A stretch of 64,000 nucleotides of DNA from Novosphingobium sp. (GCA_024236175.1 JACKKY010000002.1:620001-684000), one strand, 5' to 3'. Shown: positions 33,544-42,975, numbered from the stretch's first letter. Made by a program: numbers and translations. The notes: generated by a model from the sequence alone, not told the origin.

Positions 33544-34164
33544 TCAGGTTTCCGGCCGGCCAGCGGTTTGACCATTCAGTTCGGCGCGTTCGGCGAGAGA
33601 CAATCGCCTTGGTTCGGCGATGGGCTTCAACGTGGCTGGATCGAACAGCTCCGCACGACGGAAGTCGCCGGACAACAAGTCTTTCCACATTCTGACTATG
33701 AAGCGCACCATTATGCCGAATCTGGAAACTTCCCGAAAATTCCTCTGCGCGGCGGGAACATCGCCAACGAATGTGTGGCCGCGCGGCTCGCCAATTGCAG
33801 CAACCCGGCAATCTGCATCTAGGACGGCGACATGGATGGTGACGAAAGGATACCAGCCGTTATCAACGGTATGAAAAAGCGGCGTTCGGCAACACTCCGA
33901 ATACCATCGCAGCATGGGTTTGTCCGTCAGATGAACGCAGGCAAGGTTCTCCTTCCCCGAAGCGATTGTCATTCTCGAAACGCGGGTTTGAAACAGCGGC
34001 ACGCCATCGACAACAGCGGGAACACGGTCGGGATCGCAGAAGCGCGCGAAAGCAAGACAGTCCGAACAGTGGCAAACCACATGATCCCCGGACAACTTGC
34101 TGATGTTACTGAGTTTGCCAGTCAGCTTGCCGCAGCGACATTGAAATGAAAGATCGTTTGCCAC
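33544..34164 (-). CDS. DUF6151/GFA-like cysteine-rich protein
   Basis: About 206 residues, function unknown. The N-terminus has FQCRCGKLTGKL and VCHCSDCLAFARF, a cysteine arrangement typical of zinc-binding GFA/DUF6151 proteins, then CCRTPLFHT. GTG 34164 is adopted as start; a GTG at 34188 is also possible. It lies in a patch with lower GC and weaker codon bias than the neighbourhood, suggesting later acquisition. Confidence 0.7.
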   Translation of the reverse strand: MANDLSFQCRCGKLTGKLSNISKLSGDHVVCHCSDCLAFARFCDPDRVPAVVDGVPLFQTRVSRMTIASGKENLACVHLTDKPMLRWYSECCRTPLFHTVDNGWYPFVTIHVAVLDADCRVAAIGEPRGHTFVGDVPAAQRNFREVSRFGIMVRFIVRMWKDLLSGDFRRAELFDPATLKPIAEPRRLSLAERAELNGQTAGRPET

Positions 34165-34373
34165 GGCCTCAAAGATAGCAGGGCACACGCAGTGAAGTTA
34201 GCTGAAAATCGATCGTGCCGTCGCTGTCTATCCAGTGCCAGTTGACCGTTTTCGTGTCGTGTCCCGACTGGCAGCCTTTCAGCCAAGCACAGTACCTGGC
34301 TGCCCGTCAGGATTGTCTTCACCGCCACACGTAATGAATGGCTGGAACTAGGTTGGAAGGCGACCCTTCCTGA

Positions 34374-34685
34374 CTATCGACGACGCATGGCCCTCCAGTA
34401 AGACACGAAGCCGAAACCTACAATAGCGACAGCCCATGCAACGCTTATCCAGAACCAGACTTGCCATAGGGTGGCGCGCTCCCACTCGATTTGGTCCGAG
34501 ACTGCTAAAGGCAGAAACGGGACGATCGCGAGGAGGAACAACTTGGCATCAACGCGCTCGGACTTGCGAAAGCCCGCAAGGCGCTGCCCCCTATTCTTGC
34601 TTTGCGACATCTGATGCAATGCACTCTCCTGTTGGCTCGACCAACGAAAGAGTAACTTGGCCAATGGACTGTTCGGGCCCTTCAT
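34374..34685 (-). CDS. Small two-helix membrane protein, hypothetical
   Basis: About 103 residues: a basic polar N-terminal half (residues 1-45), then two hydrophobic segments, roughly AKLFLLAIVPFLPLAV and WFWISVAWAVAIVGFGFVSY, and a short basic tail. No family is recognised. It lies in the lower-GC patch between DUF6151 and an LLM gene, so it may be part of a small acquired insert. ATG 34685 is used; an in-frame GTG at 34703 is an alternative. Confidence 0.5.
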   Translation of the reverse strand: MKGPNSPLAKLLFRWSSQQESALHQMSQSKNRGQRLAGFRKSERVDAKLFLLAIVPFLPLAVSDQIEWERATLWQVWFWISVAWAVAIVGFGFVSYWRAMRRR

Positions 34686-34806
34686 CGCCCCCTTATCTCC
34701 CACGGAACCAACGTCCGCAATGTCGTTGTGTCCGGACTGTCCGGTTTGGATCGGATAATCCTGCTAACAGCCGCCCCCGAATTGACGACCAGTCCGGCCA
34801 CGCCGC

Positions 34807-35964
34807 CTAGGTCGCCTTGCGCCCGGTCTTCTCTTCCCACTTGGCGAAGGCCGCATCCGCGCCTTTCTGGCGTTCGCCTTCCAGCCGGTCGATCGCGTCG
34901 GTCAGGCCGTTGTAGGAATCCTGCCGGTTGCGGTTCGTCCCGGCGAAATGCGGCATGACGAAACGGGCGTAGAGTTCGTAGCTCTTCTTCGTCTCTTCCC
35001 AGTCGGCCCAGTTGTGCGACTGGAACAGCATCACCCCGAACTCGCCCTGCTTGGACTGCAACCGTTCGATCATGGTGATCGCGTCGTCCGGGGTTCCGAT
35101 CACCGCGCGGCCCGAATTGACGAGGATATCAACCGGATCCCCGCCGGACATGCCGCGCATGCCCGCCGGCGCCACCCGATCGAAATATTCGACCCAGCGC
35201 GGCAGCCCGTGGGCGACATCGGCCCGCGCCTGTTCCCGGCTGTGGGCGATATGCATCGGCACAACCAGCCGCAGCTTCTGCGGGTCCATGGCCACGCCGT
35301 TTTCGGCAGCGACCTCGTTGGCGATCTTCCAGTTCTCGTCGAGCACGTCGAAGCCGGCGGTTTCCGTCGCCGCGACGCACAGCATGCCGAAGCCGTACTT
35401 GCCCGCAAGCATTCCGCCGGAAGGGGTGATGGCGCTGGCCACCGCGATTTCCGGGTGCGGCTTGCTGTAAGGCCGCAGATGGGTGCGCGCCTTGTTCAGC
35501 GTGTACCAGGAAGTCTTGTGAGTCACTTCCTCGCCCTTGAGCAGGGGCACGATGACTTCAGCGACTTCCTCGAGCATCGGGCGCAGCGCCTTGATATCGG
35601 CGCCGATCATCTCGGCGTCGGTCGGCAGCAGGCCGGGACCCATGCCGAACATCACCCGGCCCATCGTCATGTGGTCGAGCTGGAGGATGCGGTTCACCAC
35701 CATCAGCGGGTTGTGATAGGGCATCGAGACGACGCCCGTGCCGAGCCGGATGCGGTGCGTGCGTTCGGCCGCCGCGGCTATCATCAGTTCGGGCGAGCCG
35801 ATGATTTCCCAGCCCGTGGAATGATGTTCGCCGAACCATGCCTCGGCGAAACCGAGCCGCTCCACCCATTCGACAAGCTCGAGATCGCGGCGCAGGCCGA
35901 TCGTCGGGCTTTCGGTCACGTCGTGGTAGGGCGCGAGGAATACCCCATGCTCGAGATTGATCAT
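34807..35964 (-). CDS. LLM-class oxidoreductase, limonene-monooxygenase-like branch
   Basis: Luciferase-superfamily protein of 385 residues, longer than typical LLM F420 reductases. Features are FLAPYHDVTESPTIGL, FAEAWFGEHHSTG, LGTGVVSMPYHNPLMVV and LDHMTMGRVMFGMGPGLL, a pattern I associate with LimB-type flavin monooxygenases. Its cofactor could thus be FAD/FMN rather than F420. ATG 35964 follows GGAAGAGG. It diverges from the phosphotransferase gene across about 137 bases. Confidence 0.88.
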   Translation of the reverse strand: MINLEHGVFLAPYHDVTESPTIGLRRDLELVEWVERLGFAEAWFGEHHSTGWEIIGSPELMIAAAAERTHRIRLGTGVVSMPYHNPLMVVNRILQLDHMTMGRVMFGMGPGLLPTDAEMIGADIKALRPMLEEVAEVIVPLLKGEEVTHKTSWYTLNKARTHLRPYSKPHPEIAVASAITPSGGMLAGKYGFGMLCVAATETAGFDVLDENWKIANEVAAENGVAMDPQKLRLVVPMHIAHSREQARADVAHGLPRWVEYFDRVAPAGMRGMSGGDPVDILVNSGRAVIGTPDDAITMIERLQSKQGEFGVMLFQSHNWADWEETKKSYELYARFVMPHFAGTNRNRQDSYNGLTDAIDRLEGERQKGADAAFAKWEEKTGRKAT

Positions 35965-36101
35965 CTGTATCCTCTTCCTTGTCTGCCCCGCACTTTTGCG
36001 CCGGAGCGGTTTTTTCGAAAGGCCAGCCTGGCGCACTTGACTGCCCCTTCGCAAATAATCTTCCACACGATAACCGCCAATACCGTGGAGAGGACGAATA
36101 C

Positions 36102-37226
36102 ATGACTGCAACCGAACTGCCGACGGGGCCCGAAGGGCTTGAGCTGGAAATGCTCAGCGAGACGCTGTCCAGCCAGGTGCCGGGCGCGGCACTGGAGGCC
36201 TTTCGCATCCTGGATTCGCATCTATGGGGCAGCGGCGATGCGTCTTCGGCGGGCCGTATCGACATCGAAGTCGACTACACCCCTTCCTCGCCGGAGGACC
36301 TGCCGCGCCGCATCGTCGCCAAGATCGCCCGGGTCGACCCCGACGACACCCCCGAGCGCCGCGAGACCCGGGGTGGCCTCTATGCGAACGAGGTGAACGT
36401 CTATACCCGTTTCGATCCCGCGCGGATCGTCGAAGCGCCGCGCGTGCTGGGCGGCACCTACGATCCGGCATCCCACCATTTCCTGCTGCTGCTGGAAGAC
36501 CTGCGCGAGCGGGACGTCGCCTTTGCGAACGTCACGGTCCCCACCAGCCTCGATCGCATGCGCTCCCTGCTTTCTCAGCTTGCGAAGCTGCACGCGCTGT
36601 ACTGGAACAGCCCCGAGCTCGGGACGTCTCTCGGCTGGATGGAACACCACACCCGGGGCCGGCTCTACGACATGTTCAATACGCCGGAAATCGCTCCGGC
36701 CGCGATCGCCTGGCTGGTCGAAAACGTCCAGTTCAAGCGCGAGATGGTCGAACGAATGGGGCAAACCCCGGACAGCCTTTTCCGGCAGTTCCAGCGCATT
36801 CAGGCCCATCAGGCGACGCTGGCGCGGACGGTGTGTCACGGCGACATGCATATCGGCAACAGCTACATCCTTCCCGACGGGACGGGCGGACTGATCGACT
36901 GGCAGCTGACGTCGCAGGGCTACTGCATGCATGACATCAGCTACCTGCTCGGCAGCGGCCTTTCGGTGGCCCAGCGGCGGGAGCACGAGCGCGAGCTGCT
37001 GGCCTATTACCGCGAGCAGCTTTGCGAACGCGGCGTCGCCGATGCTCCCGGCCTCGACGAACTCTGGCTCGAATATCGCCGCGCCATGGTCTGGGGCGTC
37101 TATATCGGATGGCTGACGACGCCGGAAATCAACTACGGATGGGAAATCACCGTAATGAACCACCTGCGGGTGATGACCGCCTACGAAGACCTGGAAACCG
37201 CGAAGGCGCTCGCCGAACTGGGCTGA
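36102..37226 (+). CDS. Phosphotransferase family protein (APH/ecdysteroid kinase-like)
   Basis: Protein-kinase-like small-molecule kinase, 374 residues. It has the Brenner-type loop HGDMHIGNSYI, the metal-site IDWQLT in place of the usual DFG, and LLLLEDL. Bacterial homologues often sit in lipid or steroid catabolic clusters; the substrate is unknown. ATG 36102 follows GTGGAGAGG. It lies between two LLM genes and is convergent with the one at 37245. Confidence 0.87.
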   Translation: MTATELPTGPEGLELEMLSETLSSQVPGAALEAFRILDSHLWGSGDASSAGRIDIEVDYTPSSPEDLPRRIVAKIARVDPDDTPERRETRGGLYANEVNVYTRFDPARIVEAPRVLGGTYDPASHHFLLLLEDLRERDVAFANVTVPTSLDRMRSLLSQLAKLHALYWNSPELGTSLGWMEHHTRGRLYDMFNTPEIAPAAIAWLVENVQFKREMVERMGQTPDSLFRQFQRIQAHQATLARTVCHGDMHIGNSYILPDGTGGLIDWQLTSQGYCMHDISYLLGSGLSVAQRREHERELLAYYREQLCERGVADAPGLDELWLEYRRAMVWGVYIGWLTTPEINYGWEITVMNHLRVMTAYEDLETAKALAELG

Positions 37227-37244
37227 CGGACCGGGTGAACGCCG

Positions 37245-38168
37245 TCAGATCAGGCCCATGCCTTTCGCCGCATCCTCAAGCGTCTTGAAGGCGCCATCGT
37301 TTTCCATGTCGTTCAGCCCGACGAGGATCCGGTTGACGCCAGCCTCCTCGTACTCGGCCAGCAGTTCCGCCGCGTTGACCGGCTCCAGATCGTCATAGGC
37401 ATCCGCGCCCCAGGGCGGCAGCTCGCCCACCCCGAAGCTGATCGCGGGAACGATCAGCGAGATGTCCAGCTTCGAAAAATCGCGGCCTTCCTCCTCGCAA
37501 TAGTCGCGCAGTTGCCCAAGTTGCTCGCGCATCTGCGCGGGGGTCAGGAACGACGGCAGCCAGCCGTCGCCGATCCGCGCGACGCGCTTCAGGATCGCGG
37601 TGTTGTCGGTCTTGTCGTTGCCCGAGCCGACAAGGATCGGCACATGCGGCTGCTGGAGCGGCTTGGGATTGCAGTGAATCGGCGGGAACGAGACGTATTC
37701 GCCCTGGTAGCTCGCCTCGTCTTCGGTCCACAGCAGCCTGATCGCGTTCATGTAGTCCAGCGTGATCCCGAGACGCTTGTTGAAGGGGTAACCGAACACG
37801 CCGGCCTCGTCCTCGATCCAGCCGGTGCCGAAGGCGAAGATGATCCGCCCTCCGGAAATGCGATCCAGCGTCGCGACCTCCTTGGCGAGATGGATGGGGT
37901 TGCGCTGGGGAACGATGCAGACATTGGTCCCGAACCGAAGGTTCTTCGTCACCGCCGCCGCCGCCGCCATCGAGACGAAGGGATCGGGCATGTGCCGGTA
38001 ATTGGGCGGCAGCGGCACGCCGTAGCGCACGGCATTGGCTGCCGAGACCGGGATCACCGGGTGCTCGCCCATCCACATCGATTCGAAGCCCAGCGATTCA
38101 ATAGTCTGGGCCAGCGCCGTCACCGGCGGACCGAACCAGACGAAATTCGTTGCCACACCCAGTTTCAT
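37245..38168 (-). CDS. LLM-class oxidoreductase, TIGR03619-like
   Basis: Luciferase-like TIM-barrel protein, 307 residues, of the group that includes F420-dependent enzymes. Signatures are KLGVATNFVWF, GFESMWMGEHP, FGTNVCIVPQRNPIHLAKEVATLD, SGGRIIFAFGTGWIEDE and HVPILVGSGND. ATG 38168 has GGGAGAGG five bases upstream; the frame is open to 38291. Convergent with the phosphotransferase gene. Its substrate is unknown. Confidence 0.88.
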   Translation of the reverse strand: MKLGVATNFVWFGPPVTALAQTIESLGFESMWMGEHPVIPVSAANAVRYGVPLPPNYRHMPDPFVSMAAAAAVTKNLRFGTNVCIVPQRNPIHLAKEVATLDRISGGRIIFAFGTGWIEDEAGVFGYPFNKRLGITLDYMNAIRLLWTEDEASYQGEYVSFPPIHCNPKPLQQPHVPILVGSGNDKTDNTAILKRVARIGDGWLPSFLTPAQMREQLGQLRDYCEEEGRDFSKLDISLIVPAISFGVGELPPWGADAYDDLEPVNAAELLAEYEEAGVNRILVGLNDMENDGAFKTLEDAAKGMGLI

Positions 38169-38390
38169 CGCAGCCTCTCCCTCTGCCCGGCGCAGTCTGC
38201 CCTGCATTCTCCGGAGTTCCAGAATGACCGGCACGCGCGGCTTCGCAACCCCCAACTGCGATTGGCGCGTTTGCATTGCTCGTATGGTCAACTGATCCGG
38301 GTGAATCCCGGCCCGGCCGCGTCATGAAACCATCACCGTTCTGCAAGCGGCCCGTCACAGTGGATTGCTACCGCGCCGGCAGGAGGGACC

Positions 38391-39185
38391 ATGTCCGATC
38401 TCGATTGCAGCGGCAGCGCCAGGCGCGGACTTTCGGTCCGGCTTGCCCGGGATGCCGGGGACCTTTCCGCAGTCCAAAGGCTGCGCTGGCAAGTCTTCTT
38501 CGCGGAGCGTGGGGCGGCTTCCGTCCTCGAAGCGGCGGACCACACAGACCGCGACGATTACGACCCGCTGTGCGACCACCTGCTCGTCATCGACGAGGAC
38601 GCATGCGAAGGCGGCAGCGTGGTGGGAACCTACCGCCTGCTGCGCGAATCGGTGGCCATGCGCCACTCCGGCTTCTACTCCGCCGCCGAGTTCGACATCG
38701 GCCGGCTTGTCACCGGGCCCGCGCGTCCGGCAGGCGAGCTGCTCGAACTCGGGCGCTCCTGCGTGCTCCCGCAATACCGCACCAGCGCGACAATCCAGCT
38801 GCTCTGGCGAGGCATCGCCAGCTACATCGCCGACAACAACATCGGCCTGATGTTCGGCTGCGCCTCGTTCGCCGGAACCGATCCGGCACCCCACGCTGCG
38901 GCGCTATCCTACCTGTGCGACCATCATCTCGCTGCGCCGGAGCACCGCCCGGTCGTCCGCGAAGGCATGGGCATTCCCCTCCAGCAGCTTGCCCCCGGCA
39001 GTTATGACGTCCGCAAGGCGATGTTCAGCCTGCCGCCGCTCCTCAAGGGCTACCTCAGAGTGGGCGCGAAGTTCGGCGAAGGCGCTTTCGTGGACCACGA
39101 CTTCAACACGATCGACGTTTGCGTGGTCATGCCGGTGGAGCAGATCTCCCAGCGCTACGCCGCCCGTTTCAGCGTCGCCGCCTGA
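38391..39185 (+). CDS. Ornithine N-acyltransferase-like (OlsB family)
   Basis: GNAT-related acyl-ACP-dependent transferase, 264 residues, matching OlsB, which makes lyso-ornithine lipid. Family pieces are LRWQVFFAERGA, DHLLVIDED, ELLELGRSCVLPQYRTSATI, GCASFAGTDP and a C-terminal GYLRVGAKFGEGAFVDHDFNT. It ends 31 bases inside the convergent acyltransferase gene, which is likely its OlsA partner, although the two are in opposite orientation. Confidence 0.85.
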   Translation: MSDLDCSGSARRGLSVRLARDAGDLSAVQRLRWQVFFAERGAASVLEAADHTDRDDYDPLCDHLLVIDEDACEGGSVVGTYRLLRESVAMRHSGFYSAAEFDIGRLVTGPARPAGELLELGRSCVLPQYRTSATIQLLWRGIASYIADNNIGLMFGCASFAGTDPAPHAAALSYLCDHHLAAPEHRPVVREGMGIPLQQLAPGSYDVRKAMFSLPPLLKGYLRVGAKFGEGAFVDHDFNTIDVCVVMPVEQISQRYAARFSVAA

Positions 39186-39955
39186 GCGTCGCCATCGGGC
39201 TCGGCAAGCCGAGCGGCGATCGCCGTGCGGCAAAGCTCCGCCAGCTCCTTGCGGCAGCCGGAAGCGACCGGTTTCTCGAAAATGATCTCCGCCAGCACGC
39301 CGCCGCGCGCAGCCAGCCCGAAGGCGTGAGGCAACAGCTCGTCCTCGTCCAGCCAGGCGATGCCGCGTCTCCCGCTCCGGGTCAGGGGCATGCCGTCCCG
39401 CGTGCGGTAGCGGATCGTCACCGGCTGGACGCAGGGCCAGTCGCCACGCCCCGCAGCCGCCAGCAGGCTGCTGCGGAACGGCCGCACGCCCGTGCCGTCG
39501 CTCGTCGTGCCTTCGGGAAACAGGATGATCCTGCGCGAAGCGGCAAGGCGGCTGTCCAGCGCGTCGGCTTCCTGCCGCACACCGGTTCGCATGACGCGAT
39601 CGACGAACAGGCAGCCGTAACCGCGCGCCAGTGCGCCGATGACCGGCCAGCGGCCGATTTCGGCCTTGGCGACGAAGCCCGCGTCAAGCAGGCGCGCGAG
39701 CACCGCGATGTCGACCCAGGATATGTGGTTCGCGACGAACAGCGTCCCGTCTGTCGCCGATGGCGCACCCCGGCACCGGATGCGGATTCCGAACCCTGTC
39801 AGCAGCAGCGCCCAGCCGAGCACGGCGACACGCCTGCGCAATCGCGATCCCGCCGGCAGGCAAGCCCACGGGCCCGCCATGGCGAGCACCAGCAGCAGGG
39901 TTGCGAAAGCCCTTGCCTGCCGCAGCAGCGCCATCGGGGATAAGGCGTTCGGCAT
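39155..39955 (-). CDS. 1-acyl-sn-glycerol-3-phosphate acyltransferase family (PlsC/OlsA-like)
   Basis: Membrane acyltransferase of 266 residues with two N-terminal hydrophobic segments. The active site is NHISWVD, and the FPEGTTSDG block follows. Beside an olsB-like gene it is best read as OlsA (acylating lyso-ornithine lipid) or as a phosphatidic-acid-forming PlsC. The 3' ends of the two convergent genes overlap by 31 bases. Confidence 0.87.
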   Translation of the reverse strand: MPNALSPMALLRQARAFATLLLVLAMAGPWACLPAGSRLRRRVAVLGWALLLTGFGIRIRCRGAPSATDGTLFVANHISWVDIAVLARLLDAGFVAKAEIGRWPVIGALARGYGCLFVDRVMRTGVRQEADALDSRLAASRRIILFPEGTTSDGTGVRPFRSSLLAAAGRGDWPCVQPVTIRYRTRDGMPLTRSGRRGIAWLDEDELLPHAFGLAARGGVLAEIIFEKPVASGCRKELAELCRTAIAARLAEPDGDAQAATLKRAA

Positions 39956-40050
39956 CGGTCCTCCGGATAATTCCGGATCGGACTAGATGCCGAAGTTTGT
40001 GACAGCGTGACGACAGCCGGCCCGGGCCGGCCGCGTCCCCGCCCGCCGGA

Positions 40051-40863
40051 TCAGGCCGATTCCGCGCGCGTCATCGATTGCGAACCGGCAGAATGCATCA
40101 GGAAGGTCGAAGTCCAGCCGCCGTCCACCCGCAGGTTGTGCCCGGTGACATAGCTCGCCAGGTCGGACAGCAGGAACAGCAGGCCCTTGGCGATTTCATC
40201 CGGCGTCGCCGCGCGGCCGAGCGGAAGGAGGGCCTGCATCTTGGCCTTGGCTTCCGGTCCGAATTCCAGCCGCGGGGTCTCGCAGGATCCGGGCATCGCC
40301 GCGTTGACGCGAATTCCGTACGGGCCCCATTCGGCGGCCATCGTCCGCACCAGGTTGATCATCCCCGCCTTCGCCGCGCCGTATCCGCCATGGGTCGGCG
40401 CCGACGTCAGCCCGCTAACCGAACTGACGCAGGCGATCGCGCCCGGCTTGCCGTTCTTCATCAGCGAACGGGCCACTGCGCGGGCGGGAATAAAGAAGGA
40501 CGTCAGGTTGATCCGGTGCGCCTCTTCCCATTCCTCCATGGTGAAATCGACAAGCTGCCCCCAGACGCCAAGCCCGATCACCGTGGCCATGACATCGACC
40601 GGGCCAAGCGCGGCCTCCGCTTCGGCGAGCGCCGCTTCCACGCTCGGTTCGTCGGTGACATCGGCCGAGAGCGCGACCGCCTTGCCGCCGCCCGCGACGA
40701 TTTCGCCCGCAATCTTCTCGGCGCGCTCGGGCACGAGATCGACTACCGCGACATGGGCTCCGGCCTCGGCGAGGCGGAGCGAGGTCCGCTCCCCCATGCC
40801 GAAGCCCCCGCCCCAGACGATCGCGACCTTGCCGGTCAGGCCCAGCATATCGGTGCTGCTCAT
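40051..40863 (-). CDS. SDR family oxidoreductase
   Basis: 270 residues. The first glycine motif is IVWGGGFGMGERTS in place of the standard TGxxxGIG, which is unusual; then YGAAKAGM (YxxxK) and a C-terminal GGWTSTFLM. It lies 10 bases after the PEP-mutase-family gene on the same strand and is probably co-transcribed. NAD(P) use and substrate unknown. Confidence 0.88.
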   Translation of the reverse strand: MSSTDMLGLTGKVAIVWGGGFGMGERTSLRLAEAGAHVAVVDLVPERAEKIAGEIVAGGGKAVALSADVTDEPSVEAALAEAEAALGPVDVMATVIGLGVWGQLVDFTMEEWEEAHRINLTSFFIPARAVARSLMKNGKPGAIACVSSVSGLTSAPTHGGYGAAKAGMINLVRTMAAEWGPYGIRVNAAMPGSCETPRLEFGPEAKAKMQALLPLGRAATPDEIAKGLLFLLSDLASYVTGHNLRVDGGWTSTFLMHSAGSQSMTRAESA

Positions 40864-40873
40864 CGAATCCTCC

Positions 40874-41749
40874 TCAGGGCGCGTGGTTCGGACGCGACTG
40901 GCGTCCGGTCTTGTCCGCCCATTCCTCGATCAGCCCGTCGTAGAGCGGATGATCGATCAGCTCGTATTTCTCGGGGAAGTTCCAGTTGCCGGACTGGATC
41001 TGGCCGGTTTCCATCAGCTCACGCGCCATCTTCAGGTGGTTCGCGGCCGCCGTCACCCAGCCTCCGGTCGCCATGTTGAAAGCCGTGCCGGGAACGCTGA
41101 AGCCCATCGTTGCGACCGGGATCTTCGAACCGAAAGCCTTGACGAGTTCGGGAACCGGATCGGGCCGCGGCGGGTAGAACAGCACATCGGCGCCCGCTTC
41201 CATATAGGCGTGGCCACGCTTGATCGCCTCGTCCATGTTGCCGGTTCCGCCGCCGCCGGCCTCGCTGGGGTAGAGCTCGTCGCAGCGCGCGATGATCACG
41301 AAATCCTGGCCCGAATCCCGCTGCGCCCGCCGCGCAGCGTCGATGCGCGCCTGCTGGTCCTCGATGGACCACAGGCCGTTCACGTGCTTCGAGTGCTTGG
41401 GATTGCGCTCGTCCTCCACATGGAAGCCGGCGATCCCCTGTTGGATGTAGCGCCGGGTGAAATGATAGGCGTCGGCCACCGTCTCGCCCAGCGTGTCCGC
41501 GTCGGCGATCAGCGGGATGTTCATGACGTTGGCGATGCGGCTTGCCTGCTCGATCTGCTCGACCTGTGAATAAACGCCGTTGTCCGGCACCGCATAGTGG
41601 AAGGCGCTGCAGGCGTGGCCGCCGAGATAGGCGGCAGGAAATCCGACATATTCGACGATACGGCCGGTAATCGCCGAAAACGTGTCGCCACAGACGAAAT
41701 GCTCGCCCTTCTCGATGAGCGCGCGGAGTTTTTCTCCTGGACTAGGCAT
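40874..41749 (-). CDS. Isocitrate lyase/PEP mutase superfamily protein
   Basis: A 291-residue TIM-barrel protein of the family that includes PEP mutase, methylisocitrate lyase and oxaloacetate hydrolase. Visible are ADADTLGE (metal-binding acidic stretch), GFHVEDE in place of the common GxHIEDQ, and ARCDE. The common KKCGH loop is not evident, which argues against a true isocitrate lyase. ATG 41749 is used; an upstream in-frame start at 41830 is less likely. Possibly a C-C or C-P bond cleaving enzyme of the same accessory pathway as the neighbours. Confidence 0.82.
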   Translation of the reverse strand: MPSPGEKLRALIEKGEHFVCGDTFSAITGRIVEYVGFPAAYLGGHACSAFHYAVPDNGVYSQVEQIEQASRIANVMNIPLIADADTLGETVADAYHFTRRYIQQGIAGFHVEDERNPKHSKHVNGLWSIEDQQARIDAARRAQRDSGQDFVIIARCDELYPSEAGGGGTGNMDEAIKRGHAYMEAGADVLFYPPRPDPVPELVKAFGSKIPVATMGFSVPGTAFNMATGGWVTAAANHLKMARELMETGQIQSGNWNFPEKYELIDHPLYDGLIEEWADKTGRQSRPNHAP

Positions 41750-41880
41750 GGTCTCTCCCTTTGCGGATTGCAGTCGGTAGGAAGCGCCGACTATCTTGGT
41801 CAGAGTTGCATGGCAGGATGGGCAAGGCAAGCAGCCGAATCCGCTCCGGCGAAATGCGTATATACAGGGAGAGACAAGCC

Positions 41881-42975
41881 ATGGCGGAGAGCGAGCTCAG
41901 GGCGCTGGTGGTGGGCACCGGCTTCGGCTGCCGCATCCAGGTGCCGGCGCTGCGCGGCGCGGGATTCGATGTCGTCGGCCTGGTCGGCAGCGACGCCGGC
42001 CGCACGGCGGAGCGGGCCGCCGCCAACGGCGTTGCGCAGGCCTATACTGACCTCGACAAGGCCATCGCCGAAACCGACGCGCAGGTCGTCGCCATTTCGA
42101 CGCCGCCCCACACCCATGCGCCTTTATCGCTCCAGGCCCTGTCGCACGGCTGCCATGTCCTGTGCGAAAAGCCCTTCGCCAGGGACGGCAGGGAAGCGCA
42201 GGCGATGCTGGATGCCGCGCAGGCCGCCGGCAAGGTCCATGTCATCGGCAACGAGTTCCGCTTCGTGCCGCAGCGCGCGACCGTCGCCCGCGCCATCGCC
42301 GAAGGCATGATCGGCAAGCCCCATTTCGCCAGCCTCGTGCAGATCATGGGCTTCGTGAAGGAAGCGGAAGACGAATTCCCCGACTGGTGGTTCGATCCGG
42401 CCGAAGGCGGCGGCTGGCTCGGCGCCTCGGGCTCGCATGTCGTCGACCAGATCCGCGCTTGGCTCGGCGAGTTCGAATCGGTCAGCGCCTCGCTGGACAC
42501 GGTCTCGCTCACGCGCGGGCCGGTCGACGATTCCTATTCGGTGCGCTTCCGCCTCAGGAACGGTGTCGAAGGCATCATGCAGCAAACGTCGGGCGCCTAT
42601 GGGCCGCTGACCGAGCTGACCCACATTGCCGGAGACAAGGGCCGGATCTGGTTCGACGGTCCGGCAGTTCGTTTCGCCGACAGCAAGGGAGAGCGCGAAT
42701 TGCCGGTTCCCGGCGATCTCGCCTTGCCCGATCCGCCGCCGCTCACTGCCGACCCGCGCCACGCCCGGCCCGACTGGCAGGCGATGGCTTATGTCGAGAT
42801 CGCACCCTATACGCGGCTCTGCGAAGCGATGCGCGCCGCGATCCTGGGGGCGCCCTCGCCTTCTCCGGTACCCGTCGCCAGCTTCGCCGACGGCGTTGCG
42901 AACATGAAGGTGATGGACGCGATACGCGCATCCGCCGCGAATGGCGGCGAGCTGGTGAAAGTGGAACAGGCATGA
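41881..42975 (+). CDS. Gfo/Idh/MocA family oxidoreductase (copy 1)
   Basis: NAD(P)-dependent sugar- or inositol-type dehydrogenase, 364 residues. The Rossmann part begins ALVVGTGFGCRIQVPAL, with STPPHTHA and CEKPFARD (the catalytic lysine in EKP). FPDWWFDPAEGGGWLGASGSH in the substrate half is shared with the next gene (shown here within the 20-residue limit as DWWFDPAEGGGWLGASGSH). The stop overlaps the next ATG by ATGA. Tandem paralogues suggest two related substrates or a hetero-oligomer. Confidence 0.9.
   Translation: MAESELRALVVGTGFGCRIQVPALRGAGFDVVGLVGSDAGRTAERAAANGVAQAYTDLDKAIAETDAQVVAISTPPHTHAPLSLQALSHGCHVLCEKPFARDGREAQAMLDAAQAAGKVHVIGNEFRFVPQRATVARAIAEGMIGKPHFASLVQIMGFVKEAEDEFPDWWFDPAEGGGWLGASGSHVVDQIRAWLGEFESVSASLDTVSLTRGPVDDSYSVRFRLRNGVEGIMQQTSGAYGPLTELTHIAGDKGRIWFDGPAVRFADSKGERELPVPGDLALPDPPPLTADPRHARPDWQAMAYVEIAPYTRLCEAMRAAILGAPSPSPVPVASFADGVANMKVMDAIRASAANGGELVKVEQA

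Noticed and set aside
33450..34806. Mobile element or integrated island
   Set aside because: Base composition is lower, but no transposase, integrase, direct repeats or tRNA target was found.
34807..35964. Assigning the LLM protein firmly as F420-dependent
   Set aside because: Its length and GEHHSTG / PYHNPLM motifs fit the flavin-dependent limonene-monooxygenase branch at least as well.
37223..37248. CTGACG / CGTCAG inverted repeat between convergent phosphotransferase and LLM genes
   Set aside because: The arms are mostly the two stop codons in opposite orientation and there is no T-tract, so a terminator is not well supported.
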